Source: Nyssa sinensis (taxonomy: Eukaryota > Streptophyta > Magnoliopsida > Cornales > Nyssaceae). Taken from it: a stretch of DNA of 64,000 nucleotides. The position numbers and the translations under genes were made by a program. Shown in pieces: positions 49,956-60,175 of the stretch (position 1 is the first letter of the stretch; each line of letters begins with the position of its first letter). The DNA lies in assembly GCA_008638375.1 (NCBI GenBank), contig VIRR01000553.1:124001-188000 (forward strand), read 5' to 3'. The notes under the pieces are model-generated. The model did no database searches and had not been told where the DNA came from. It saw only the letters and a program-made list of their open reading frames with translations.

Positions 49956-51162
49956 ATTGAACGTGGTGTTCCTCGTCTAGTTATCAATTAAAAACCATTA
50001 AATAAAGTTCTCGAATGGATTAGGTATCCCATCCCTAATAAAAGAGACCTAACTAATAGGCTTCATACAGCAACCATCTTCAGTAAATTTGATATGAAAT
50101 CTGGATTTTGGCAAATCCAGATTCATGAGTCAGATAGATACAAAACTGCATTCACCACTCCTTTCGGTCATTATGAATGGAATGTAATGCCATTCGGTCT
50201 TAAGAACGCACCCAGTGAGTTTCAGAATGTCATGAATGACATCTTTAATCCATACTTCAGTCATATCATTGTATACATTGATGATGTTCTCATTTTTTCT
50301 GATTCCATTGATCAACATTGGAAACATTTATATTCATTTCTCAATGTGATCAAGAAAAACGGTCTAGTTCTTCATCCAGTAAATTAAAATTATTTCAAAC
50401 ATCCATTAGATTCTTAGGCTTTGATATTTCCCATGGCCAGATCGAACCCATCCAACGATCTATTCAATTTGCAGACAAATTCCCTGATCAGATCTTAGAG
50501 AAAACCCAATTACAACGTTTTCTAGGATCTCTTAATTATATATCCGATTTCTATCCAAATCTTCGGTCTCAGTGTAAATTACTCTTTCATCGTCTTCACA
50601 GTAATCCATCTCCATGGACACCTGCTCATACAGCCATTGTTCAAAAAGTTAAACATTATGTCAAGACTCTTCCTTGTCTTGGTATCCCTTCTCCTTCTGC
50701 ATTCAAAATTGTTCAAACTGATGCCTCCGATATTGGTTATGGCGGCATTCTTAGTCAATGTCTAGCTCCAGATTCTGCCGAACAGATTATCTGTTATCAT
50801 TCAGGAATTTGGAATTCTACTCAGTTAATTATAGTACTATTAAAAGAGAAATTTTATCTCTTGTTTTATGCATATCCAAATTTCAATCCAATTTACTCAA
50901 TCAAAAATTTTTAGTTAAAATTGATTGCAAAAGTGCTAAACATATTTTGGACAAAGATGTTAAAAACATTGCATCCAAACAGATTTTTGCACGCTGGCAA
51001 GCTATTTTATCTGTTTTTGATTTTGATATACAATATATCCCCGGTGCATCCAACAGCATTCCTGACTTTCTCACTCGTGAATTTTTGCAGCCCAAAAATG
51101 AGCGGGAGGAAGGACAAGCTCAAACAGTCTTCCCCTCAGGGAAACATCCAGACACCAGTTAA
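49956..51162 (+). pseudogene. Viral reverse transcriptase and RNase H, second copy, broken
   Basis: The same region as 47200-48380, in opposite orientation and very similar. It starts inside RT (ERGVPRLVIN). Breaks: a TAA at 49989-49991 where the other copy has TAT; a one-base deletion near 50372 (TTCTTC against TTCTTTC); and another near 50826 (GTTAATT against GTTAAATT). The catalytic YIDDVLIFS and the RNase H motifs are still visible in their separate frames. The final frame ends at 51160-51162 and overlaps the start of ORF2. Confidence 0.9.
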
Positions 51163-52396
51163 CCCCAGTGCTTTGGTCCTTCAGACCCCTGCACCCATCC
51201 AATCTATTTCTTCTCCCCTTCCCCAGAGAAACAGCTTCGCTGTTCTTGGTTCAACCCTCCGTCCAAATTACAGTCTTCCCAGTTTTAGCCTATCCAGTCA
51301 ACCAACATACAGTACAGCTCTTGCATCCATTCCCACAAGCCCATACGCAATTACTGATCCTTTTAATATTCCAAAGGCTCAGATTCGCCCATCCAGTACT
51401 CTTAGGACTCCTTCTTCTCCATACTTCAAGAAGTCCTATGCAGTAAATATCTTTTTCATTGAACCTCCATTAAGTCCTTCTCTTGATCCATGGACTCTCG
51501 CCACTTCTTACTTTCCCCCTGAGTGGCATTTCATTCCTTCTCATCCTTCAAAATCTGTCAAATGGTACAAAGCCATTCTCATTCATTCAAGCTCAGTACT
51601 ATTTGAAGACATCCAGAGTAAACAGGATCCATCCATAATCCTCTACCAAAAATTCATTATAGTCAACTTCATCCAGCAAACGTCCTGGGGATCTCATCCC
51701 TCCCAGCTTCGATCTATCCCTAACTCTTCCGTTCAGTATTCTTATTACGACTATATTGATGCATTCAGCAAATCTCTTATCATTCAAAATGAAATGAAAG
51801 ATCATTCATGGTTCCTTATGTTTGATCTTAAATTCAGAAGCCCCATCCCTTTATGGTTCATAGAATGGTGGAATAAGTTTGGTCTAGTCCCAGACGTTCT
51901 TCCCAGCACTCTTCTTGCCGCAATGAACCATTTAAATTTAATGTATAAAAAAGACTCTCATACAGAACAGTTCCCCATCATTATTCATATGTGCAGCAAA
52001 TACCGTATCCCTTGGATAATGAAATGGAACTATGCAGTTAATAACCATACAGTCATCAGAGAATTCTCAGTCAAATGGTGGGATAAACTCAACCCTGATA
52101 AGTTTATCGATTTCATCATGAAAGACTATCCACATCCAGTCATGACATCCATTACAGAACCTAAGGCAGAAGCATCTTCTCCTTTACCTGACTTATTGTA
52201 GGGCCAATCCAGAGATGAGCTCAAGGAACTTGCCAGGCAGCTCATGATACGTGTCACTCAAATGGGTGATGATCCAGTGACCCATTCCGATGCAGAATCC
52301 AGTCATCCAGCACTTGACGACAATTTCAACCCATATAAATTCAATCAAGACCCTTTTGCTTTAGATGATGATTTTGACCCATTCAGGACCATCTAA
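51098..52396 (+). pseudogene. Florendovirus-like ORF2 (function unknown), nearly intact
   Basis: The ATG at 51098 lies inside the end of the RNase H frame, an overlap of about 65 bp. The first frame gives 367 codons, to TAG at 52199-52201: a Ser/Pro-rich N-terminus, then a conserved middle with many Trp and Tyr (EWHFIPSHPSKSVKWYKAIL; IPLWFIEWWNKFG; RIPWIMKWNYAV). After the TAG the same frame stays open for 64 codons to TAA at 52394, with an acidic end (FALDDDFDPF), so the TAG may be a mutation or a natural end. Florendoviruses carry an ORF2 of unknown role after RNase H; this fits by position. The upstream in-frame extension to 50921 is only the RNase H region read out of frame. Confidence 0.75.
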
Positions 52397-53006
52397 AGCA
52401 TCATACAACATCTTTCATACAGCATCCAATAAAGAAATTTTGTTGACACCAGACAGCCTACTATTCATGAACAGTAAATAGTACTATTCATCTACAGTGA
52501 AAAGTCACACTTTTCGTACAACATCAGCATCCAGCTTTCCGGATTTTCAACCGAGAATCCCGTCCACTTTCTCAGCATCCAAGGCGCCCTCTCCCTATAT
52601 AATGACGCCTCTTCTCCAGCATTATCCAAGTTGTTGTTTTCCAAGTTGTTATTAAGTTGTTCAGATATCTTGAGCGAATCACATAAGAAAGAGTTCATAT
52701 GTCTTCTCTTTATTCACTCATGTATCCCCTCTCCTTTCTCCCTTTTCTTATTTCATACAGTTTGACTTAACTGCCTCATACAGTTGTAAGTTTAATTTCT
52801 TAATATACATTTCAGTTTTATTCAATTATTTATTGCATTATTTCTCCCATCCCCTTATGGAAGGTTTTACCTCCTATCCTGGCATATGCATTGTAATTTT
52901 TATATTCTGCCTCTTGTCCATTATATACTGTTTAAAACATGCTTCCTTTCATATCAGTCATACATCTTCTCTTCGTATACAAAATACAGCTTCCGCCCAC
53001 TGGCTC

Positions 53007-53010
<4 letters not shown>
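52397..53010 (+). promoter_or_regulatory. Viral intergenic region with promoter
   Basis: Follows ORF2 and ends at the right (AT)n tract. It contains repeated CATCCAGC and CATACAGC words, an AATAAA at about 52429, and a TATA box. In the family, one strong promoter after the last ORF makes the terminally redundant pregenomic RNA. There is no viral ORF after it here; it points toward host DNA at 53040. Confidence 0.65.
52596..52603 (+). promoter_or_regulatory. TATA box of the viral promoter
   Basis: TATATAAT within CTCCCTATATAATGACGC, in a GC-richer surround (CCAAGGCGCCCTCTCC) typical of caulimovirid core promoters. A start about 30 bp downstream, near 52630, would be expected. Confidence 0.7.

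Positions 53011-53039
<29 letters not shown>
53011..53039. repeat. (AT)n tract at the right edge of the viral cluster
   Basis: About 29 bp of uninterrupted AT directly after viral sequence (GGCTCGGAC), followed by non-viral DNA. Confidence 0.93.
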
Positions 53040-53045
<6 letters not shown>

Positions 53046-54220
53046 GAAATTACGCAGGAGATACTTCTCTTTATTGATTTTTAGTATGAGGATTTCCAAA
53101 CTTGTGTGAGGGAGGCGTGTCCATGACTGTAAACTTATAGATAGACAACCAAATCACAATAGAGTTAAACATACCGTTTCAATCTAATTAATACGTTGTC
53201 TTTAAATTGTTATTTTTTATACACTACTTCAATTGCTTTGCTTTTGTTCTACACTCCTAAATTTTGAAAATTTTTTCCTTAAATTTAAATACTATGATTC
53301 CCAAATATCTATCTCAAATGATATACCACAATAGAATTGACAGGATATTAAGTTATGTAATTAATTAATGAGATACAATAAGACTCTATCATGATAATAC
53401 CATATCCTTTGAACTATAGATATGAGTTAGACTTTCGTATTGTGTAACACCACTCAAATTATTATCTAGTATAAGTCAAACACATTAACCCATAAAATTC
53501 TTTAATTATTTAGTCCAAAAAATACCCCTTCCATTAAAATCCCACCAAATTTGAAATTACATCCAAGAAAAAGGTTTTCTAAAACTTTAAAAATCAATAA
53601 TTTGTAAGTTATAAAACTAATTTTTATAAAATTTATATATTTAAATTCTAAACATCTAACATCTATTAAACAAGATCCAAATATGAAATTTTGAAGAAAA
53701 AAAAAACATTCCAAAACTGTAAAATTTATCAATGAAACAGTGAAAAACTTCTCCCCGCAAAAGTGTAAAATTTTACACTTCCAAATAAAAAGCTTGAACC
53801 AGCAACACAGTAAAATTGTCTTAACAAAAGTATAAATTATAAAAGCCTAAAATAAAATAAAAGAGAGAAAATTAGCGTAGAGGTTCAATATCAATGTAAT
53901 TTTGGTGGGACGATAATAAATTTACTGTCAAAAGACCCCACAGATATAAGGTTTGTATAAATTACAATCAAGGTAATTTTGGTAGGAAGATAAGAGAATT
54001 TTATGCCAAAAAAAAACACATTCTCTTTTATATATTTTTTTATTCAAATATAAATATAGAGAGAGAGAGAGAGAGATTGAAATTTCTTAAGACCTCTTGG
54101 AAAATGTCTAAGAAGGATTGAAACCATCAAAACAAGGTTTCAGAAAATAGTAACATCGTACTGCTAGATTTTAGTTGATATCCCCCCAATTCTAGATATT
54201 GAGAACATAATCCTACTACA
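53040..54220. other. Intergenic DNA, no gene; part shared with 6640-7110
   Basis: 53510-53900 resembles 6640-7110 (TTTATATATTTAA; AAACAAGATC; AAAATTTTACACTTCC). A short (GA)n tract lies at about 54058-54075. Minus-strand ORFs overlapping 54127-54453 have no recognised motif and mostly shadow the exon-like segment. Confidence 0.55.
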
Positions 54221-54330
54221 GCTACAACTACCAAACAAGGGACAGCAGCAGGATGAGCTAGAAGCATCCAAAAGTACTGTGCTCTATCCGTTTGAAAACT
54301 ACTATAGGCTTCATCAGCAAGTGCAGGTGA
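54190..54330 (+). other. Exon-like conserved segment in block B, copy 2
   Basis: The plus frame reads ...LLQLQLPNKGQQQDELEA... and on to YRLHQQVQ, followed by GTGATG, so it could be an exon ending at CAG|GTGATG. The part from 54226 is conserved in block B copy 1. The first 35 bp are found only here, because copy 1 is cut at TACCAA. The family is not recognised. Confidence 0.35.
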
Positions 54331-56534
54331 TGAGTATGCACGATATCCGCACCCTAAATATCCATGAACCAGAGCATTACATGCTACCCAGTTGGTATAA
54401 ATTCTGGGATTTCTTTCAACAAAAATCACATACCACTTGTGTCGATGTGCCATTGCTGAAAGTCAGCAATGAATATACTTGCATACACAGATATTATCGT
54501 ATTTAAATATATACCTAAAAAAAAAGAATTAGATATACAAAACCAAAAATTTAACAATTACATCCATTACTAATACGATGTAGTATAGTTTGATTTATCG
54601 AATAACCTGAAAAAGTCGCAAGCATCACAACTCAATTGTAACTACTCTAATGCCGAAAAAGTTTACACAATACAGATTCAGTTATAGTGAATGTAGATCT
54701 AGTATGGTCTAATCTGGCAAGAAACCTAGAATAGTTATAGGCATCACAACTCTACTACAGTTCCTCTAATACAGGAAAATATTGCGCCCCAATGTGGACT
54801 TGACTTGTAACCAATGCATAACTCAGTTGTGCACCTAACGCAGCTTACGACTGTTAGCACCTGGCACACAACATCGCTGCTTAAGACTTTTAGCACCTGG
54901 CACACAACATCAATTGTCCATCACTAATAAAATCTAGTATCATCTGATATGGAAAAGTTACAACCATTACAACTATACTACAATTACAAAGATGCATATA
55001 ATGTAGAAAGTTGTTACACTTGTTGCAAAATTGAATTGCACCAAATGCTGAACTCAGTTGCACCTTTTGTTAGGACATATCACTCAACACTTGATATACA
55101 TATTATAATGAACAGAGGCCGAGATATAGAAGATACAAACTCAATAAGTACACAAGCAAAAATATAAACCATAATTACATCAAATACACGACATTTAAAA
55201 CATATAATCAATCTCTATCATACATTCAAAATGAAAAAAAGTAAATACACTATATAATTAAAATTTTAAAAATTCACACAATCTATATTTGAACACAACA
55301 CGGTCAATAATGAAAAAATACATTAGGGTGGATTGGGATTCGTGTGCATTGTGAATTGATGGTGAGTTAGGTCTTCACCTTGGGTAGCAACGTGAGTTGT
55401 ATCAGAGTTGGGTTGTGACAATGGTTGGGTCTTCTGCTTGGGTAAAGACAGGTAAGATAAGACAAAAGGTCCAATTGAATCGAATTATTCCTGGAAACTT
55501 TGTAAGTAAAGATATTCTCAAGTAGAAATTTCCAAGCATTTAAATACAATGGCTTGTCTAAAGAGAACAATTAGGGGTAGAATTTATAAGTAAAAGAGCC
55601 TACAATTGAGGGTCAAATAATCAAACAATGCATGTTCTGTATAGTTACAGATCTAAGTTGTAACAAATAAATAAATAAATATTCAATATATATATATATA
55701 TATATATATAACTTTGTGTCTTGTATAATCCAATATCAAACTGTTACTTTTGTGTCACAAATTTTTTTGTTGGCAGGACATAAAACCGAAGATAAACAGA
55801 TTAACATGAAAAGAGTTTCATGAAAAACATTCACAACTTAAAATATTAATGTAGAACAAGTGGCCATTATCTTTGATGACTTGATACGACCTAAGACAAA
55901 AAAAAAAAAAAAATTGAACTGTTTTTAGGATATTTTGGTTTCCTAATTTTAATAGGAATTTTTTTTTAATCAGCAAAAGAATAAAAATATATTGATGCCA
56001 AATGACAAGTACAATTAAAGATACAAGGAAAATTGATAGATACAAAACAAAGGCGGCATCAAAACTGATGGATATACCTACATCATCATTCGTAGACGTC
56101 CTCGACTAGGGGGAAGTCTAGGATGTTCCTACACATCAAAGAAAAAACCAGAATTAATTGAATAGGAATACTTGGTAACGTGACTCATGAAATCTTCTTT
56201 GCCAAAGGAATATTTCATTTTGTTTCTAAAATAAGGGGCTAATTTTTAAAGCTTTTGAAAGGAAAAAAAGAATTAAAAACAATACAGGGCTGCTTTCGAA
56301 AGTGAAAAAAAAAAAAAAAAAAAACATTTCAAAAGGAATGATAAGCATTTAATTGAATGGGATACTTGCACCAAAAATTTCCATTTCCTTTAATGAAATG
56401 ACCAAGAAAAGGGGATTAATATCATTCGTGGAATGCATTTTTCAAACCTAAGCATCCTTCTGTTTTCTGAAACTGATAAATTAATTGGAGAACAAATATT
56501 TCCTCCTTTTGAGATTACAAATTATAAAAAAGGC

Positions 56535-56555
56535 GGGGGGGGGGGGGGGGGGGGG
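56535..56555. repeat. Poly-G tract of 21 bases
   Basis: The run sits between AAAAAAGGC and CGCTTGCC, downstream of the CNL gene (C-runs on its coding strand). Block B copy 1 has only GGGGAGGG at the same place (about 17193-17200). Confidence 0.9.
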
Positions 56556-56649
56556 CGCTTGCCTTTGCAAATAAATTAAAGCACTCATTTTTCAGAGCAG
56601 CTAAAATTACATTGAACAGTATAGCTGTATTAGAAATATTTGTTAAAAT

Positions 56650-59634
56650 TTATGAAAACTTCAGAAAGCATACCTCAAAAATTGAGATTTGAAGAACAGA
56701 TTTAGCTTCTGGGTTATCCCATTCCAACAAATCCCACCACTTTTTTTGTCCTCTGATTTTTATGAGAGAATCAAGTTGGGTCTCTGATGTTCTTCTACTA
56801 TCATCCACGTTCATAGTAGAGAGAGAAAGCCTCTTAAGCTTTGGACAATCGAATACATCAATTTCTTGAAGTGAAGGACAAACCATTGTCTTTGTCCCTA
56901 TACATATGCTCTTCAATTCTGGTACATTGACTAACTGCAAAGTCCGTAGCTTGGAGAATGTGAGAATAGAATTCCTTTCAGTAGCAATCCCTTCTTCCTC
57001 TTCTATTATTATGTGCTCCATTGGCGAGCAGCAACCCACAGAAATTAATTCAAGGTTTTGCATATGGTGCCCCACCAACCTAGCTGTCAACAAATACTCT
57101 AGTTTCCCACAGCCACGAATATGTAACAGCTTTAGATGAGAAAAGTTTCCACTTTCTCTTGGTGGTCTCCCTCCCATTTCAACTCCCTCATACTTGAACA
57201 GCCTTCTTAAATCATACAGGCAATCAACTTCCAAAACTTTAAGGTTTTGTGGCACTGACGTGGTGGTGGTGGTGAACGACCATAGGTCCTCTACCCCACT
57301 ACAATACCGAATAGAACATTTCTCTAGATCTTGGCAAGTATTTTCCCTTAGAGAAGGTGAAAAATCCAATAAGCTCGTAGGAAGAACGCAACCATGTATG
57401 GTCAACTCCTGCATGTTGGTAGGAAGTTGTATTTCACCATCATCATCAATCCCATGAATAGATACTTCTCTGCATGTAAGATCATTATGAACTGTATCAT
57501 CGATTGACCCATCGATCTGAAGATGATAGTGACTCAACCTCTCCCAATGTTTAGTACAGACATAGCTATTGAACTTATCCAGGTTAGAGAAGTTCACACC
57601 AAGCATCTCTATTTGTCTCAAGGTAATCAATTCTTCCGTCTGAACATCAATGCTACTACTATCAAGTCTGAGGCACTGTAAATTGGAAAGACTAGGTAGC
57701 AAACCAGTTGGAATAGATTGTATTCTCGACCCCCAAGATAGATCAAGGCATTTAAGGTTGATTAATCCCTCCAAACCTGTAGGTACTGCTTTCACTCCAC
57801 TTTGGTGTAGATGCAATTCCCTCAATTCCTTGAGCTCTGCCAGTGAAGGTACAAGTTCTAAACTGGAACAATCATTAAGAAACAATCCTCGGAGACTCTT
57901 CAAGTCGGAGATAGATTTTGGCAAACGCTCGAGCCCGCTCATACTTGCCAGGACCAAAACTCTCAGGCTCTGCATATGCACAAAGAAAGAATTGGGAAGC
58001 TCCATGATATAGTCGTTATAATGCAGCTGAAGGGTGAGAAGTCTGGGGCACTTAGGAGATATGGAAGGGGAGAGATATTCTTCTATTATGACATATGCTA
58101 AGAAAACTCTCTCAAGATTTTCGGACCACTCTTCCTCATTTGTGATGTGCAAAGACCGCTCTCCAGATTTTACCTCGAAAATAGCAGAGCCATTCTCTTT
58201 TGTAATATTGAGGGCCATGTCTCTAATCACATCGTGCATTTTTACACAAATACTAGTAGCTGTGTTCACAGCCTCAACCCTTTCCAACAAACTAACATTT
58301 TCTAGTTTGTTCAGTATAGAATGACCCATATCATACTGTTCATTCCTAGTTCTTCTTTCATCCAGTAACCCCTCAGCAATCCAATACACTATCAACTCCG
58401 CTCTTGAGATCTTGTAGTCTTCAGGAAATGATGCGCAATATAAGAAACACCGTTGAAGCTTTTCATCTTTCAAGCGATCATAACTGAATTTTAGTGGCTT
58501 AAATACCTCCTCCTCTATATCCCCAAGCCCCCCAGCTGGTTCTCTCAACTCAACTAGTGCATTGCGCCAGTCATGAATGTCATCAACACCTCTCATGCTT
58601 CTAGCTGTTGTGACGATGGCCAGAGGTAAACCAGCACATTCCAAGGAAATAGACCTTGCAATTTCTTCTACTTTTTTATCAACCACCTTGTCACTCCAAA
58701 CGTTCTTCACGAACAAATCCCATGCTTCTTCTGTAGAAAGAGGCTCTACCTTGATAGTTTGTTGGCACTGCATTCCTCGACAGACTTCCAACGACCGAGT
58801 AGTTATAAGTAACCTTCCTTCTTCAACTCCAACTGGAATACCTATATCCTCCGGAAGAAATACTTTCCACAAATCATCTAAAATAATTACAAATTTCTTT
58901 CTTCTTCTCAATGCATGGAATAACTTTGCCGCCCTTTCCCTTTCATCAAGCACCTCTGAAAGATGTAGACTTATAAGTTTTGCAATCTGATTTTGCAATT
59001 TGTGAACGCTTGATTCTTGTGAAACACTTACCCTATAGACATGATGTGCTAAGCTAGGATTTTCCAAGAGCCGGTTATACATATGAGTAATAATGGTCGT
59101 TTTGCCCACACCTCCCATACCGCATACTCCAATGCATGTCATCTCATCATCAATCAAGAATTTCCAAATCTTTTCCAAATTTCTCTCAGCTGTAGTATGA
59201 CCCATAAAAGGGGTTGTTAGCAATGCCTCTCCTCTTTGATGTACATCAATTAGAGGCCCCTCAGGAAACACACCCTGCTCCATAAGCTCATTTACTTCCT
59301 GAATATTTTTATCAACAATCCTCAAAAAACGCAATCGTGAAAGATATCTTCTTAATCCAGCATTCTGTTCAAACTCTTGTACTTCAGTTATTTTTTGTCT
59401 TACATTTTGAAACCAGTTCTCTACTTCTCTCTTTCGCTTCTTTCCAGAGTCATACTGTGAATTACTCAATTCATCTTGCACATCCTTTAATCGGCACTGC
59501 AATGCTTCCATTCTCCTCCTTAGAGTTTGACGCTTTTCATCAAGCAATTTGTGATAATTATACCACTCGCGAATGAATGCCCAAGAGATTTTCAAAAATT
59601 CAATGCTTGTACAAATTGTTTGGAGGTACTCCAT
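56650..59634 (-). CDS. CC-NB-ARC-LRR disease resistance protein (RPS2/At4g27190-like), intact
   Basis: A 994-residue cytosolic immune receptor of the CNL class, which senses pathogen effectors and triggers defence and cell death. Start: ATG of MEYLQT at 59634, conserved with the pseudogene copy; the TTG four codons upstream is not a likely start. Residues 1-120 are a coiled-coil region of RPS2 type (VENWFQNVRQKI). NB-ARC: P-loop GMGGVGKTT at about 172-180, kinase-2 FVIILDDLW at about 248-256, RNBS-B LLITTRS at about 275, GLPL at about 334-340, CFLYCASFPED at about 396, MHD at about 466-468. Residues 520-980 are leucine-rich repeats (LPKSISDLKSLRGLFL and similar). All nucleotide-binding motifs are intact. 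No signal peptide or membrane segment. The last codons read through GAG|GTATGC at 56674/56673, a good splice donor, so the true C-terminus may lie in a further exon. Confidence 0.95.
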   Translation of the reverse strand: MEYLQTICTSIEFLKISWAFIREWYNYHKLLDEKRQTLRRRMEALQCRLKDVQDELSNSQYDSGKKRKREVENWFQNVRQKITEVQEFEQNAGLRRYLSRLRFLRIVDKNIQEVNELMEQGVFPEGPLIDVHQRGEALLTTPFMGHTTAERNLEKIWKFLIDDEMTCIGVCGMGGVGKTTIITHMYNRLLENPSLAHHVYRVSVSQESSVHKLQNQIAKLISLHLSEVLDERERAAKLFHALRRRKKFVIILDDLWKVFLPEDIGIPVGVEEGRLLITTRSLEVCRGMQCQQTIKVEPLSTEEAWDLFVKNVWSDKVVDKKVEEIARSISLECAGLPLAIVTTARSMRGVDDIHDWRNALVELREPAGGLGDIEEEVFKPLKFSYDRLKDEKLQRCFLYCASFPEDYKISRAELIVYWIAEGLLDERRTRNEQYDMGHSILNKLENVSLLERVEAVNTATSICVKMHDVIRDMALNITKENGSAIFEVKSGERSLHITNEEEWSENLERVFLAYVIIEEYLSPSISPKCPRLLTLQLHYNDYIMELPNSFFVHMQSLRVLVLASMSGLERLPKSISDLKSLRGLFLNDCSSLELVPSLAELKELRELHLHQSGVKAVPTGLEGLINLKCLDLSWGSRIQSIPTGLLPSLSNLQCLRLDSSSIDVQTEELITLRQIEMLGVNFSNLDKFNSYVCTKHWERLSHYHLQIDGSIDDTVHNDLTCREVSIHGIDDDGEIQLPTNMQELTIHGCVLPTSLLDFSPSLRENTCQDLEKCSIRYCSGVEDLWSFTTTTTSVPQNLKVLEVDCLYDLRRLFKYEGVEMGGRPPRESGNFSHLKLLHIRGCGKLEYLLTARLVGHHMQNLELISVGCCSPMEHIIIEEEEGIATERNSILTFSKLRTLQLVNVPELKSICIGTKTMVCPSLQEIDVFDCPKLKRLSLSTMNVDDSRRTSETQLDSLIKIRGQKKWWDLLEWDNPEAKSVLQISIFEVCFLKFS

Positions 59635-59799
59635 GCCCCAACACAACCTAATTGCAAATACGTATGCGAATTTCTTAGTAATTCAATTGCCAAAAATATG
59701 TGGGGTTTCAATGTAAAAGAATGTTTAAAAAGTTAATAGTGGAAAAAAGGTTGATTTTTATGAAAATAAATTTGAGACAATTACCGAATATCATGCACC

Positions 59800-60175
59800 A
59801 CATTGGTATAGATTTTATGGTTTTGTGTGAAATCTTTGACAAGCAGTATTTTATGGATTAGGACATGCACTTTTGTTATAAATATTGGGGTCGATCTCCT
59901 GTCTCACTCAACTATTTCAGTTTGTCTCTCCATTGGACTTAGCAACCTAAGACAGAGAGGAGAGTGAGGTATGTCCCCGTTTTTTTGTAGATAAACTCAA
60001 ATGAAGGCAATATCAAGGAGGTTATAGATTATCATATAAGGTTTATTCATATCATTCATGGATTCAGGTACACACTATTATTTATCATATTAATCATTAA
60101 TTACTTATGACTATACTTGTGTATTATTCGGATTAAAATCTTACAGGGGGTATCAAAGTCGCCATGCCTAGAACA
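59800..60175 (+). mobile_element. LTR-retrotransposon fragment with primer-binding-site-like motif
   Basis: 59855-59995 resembles 22265-22375 and has a TATAAATA box at about 59877. It ends AAATCTTACA near 60146, followed at once by GGGGGTATCAAAGTCGCCAT, close to the tRNA-Met primer site after a 5' LTR. The left LTR border is not clear. No gag or pol follows. Confidence 0.5.

Larger units (their letters stand above)
44056..53010. mobile_element. Endogenous pararetrovirus cluster (Caulimoviridae, florendovirus-like), rearranged
   Basis: About 9 kb of viral sequence from at least two copies, cut and rejoined in both orientations. Order on the plus strand: RNase H end (minus), movement protein start and leader (minus), coat protein (plus), movement protein and leader (minus), protease-RT-RNase H (minus), coat-to-protease linker (plus), ORF2 piece (plus), orphan piece (plus), RT-RNase H (plus), ORF2 (plus), promoter region (plus). 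RT and RNase H are present, but no integrase, LTR or retrotransposon primer site. The order MP-CP-PR-RT-RH in ORF1 followed by a separate ORF2 is the florendovirus plan. Pararetroviruses have no integrase, so entry was by host repair. Every coding piece is broken, truncated or severed from its neighbours. Confidence 0.88.
54222..59778. repeat. Segmental duplication block B, copy 2
   Basis: Collinear with 12740-20432, but without the plastid-bearing insert and without about 1 kb at 15750-16780. At the second gap it has a short different sequence (TAGACGTCCTCGACTAGGGG) near 56093. A (TA)n tract lies at 55685-55711. Sequence outside the CNL gene is non-coding. Confidence 0.85.

Noticed and set aside
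50921..51097. N-terminal extension of ORF2 upstream of 51098
   Set aside because: These codons are the RNase H region read in another frame. The true RNase H frame is recognisable over the same bases.
44056..53010. Cluster as a Ty3/gypsy retrotransposon
   Set aside because: RT and RNase H alone would fit, but there is no integrase, no LTR and no primer site, while a movement-protein region, a basic-tailed capsid region and a separate ORF2 are present.
57194..59736. Plus-strand ORFs opposite the CNL genes (also 18295-20467)
   Set aside because: They are antisense shadows of the CNL coding strand and their position simply mirrors conserved coding sequence.
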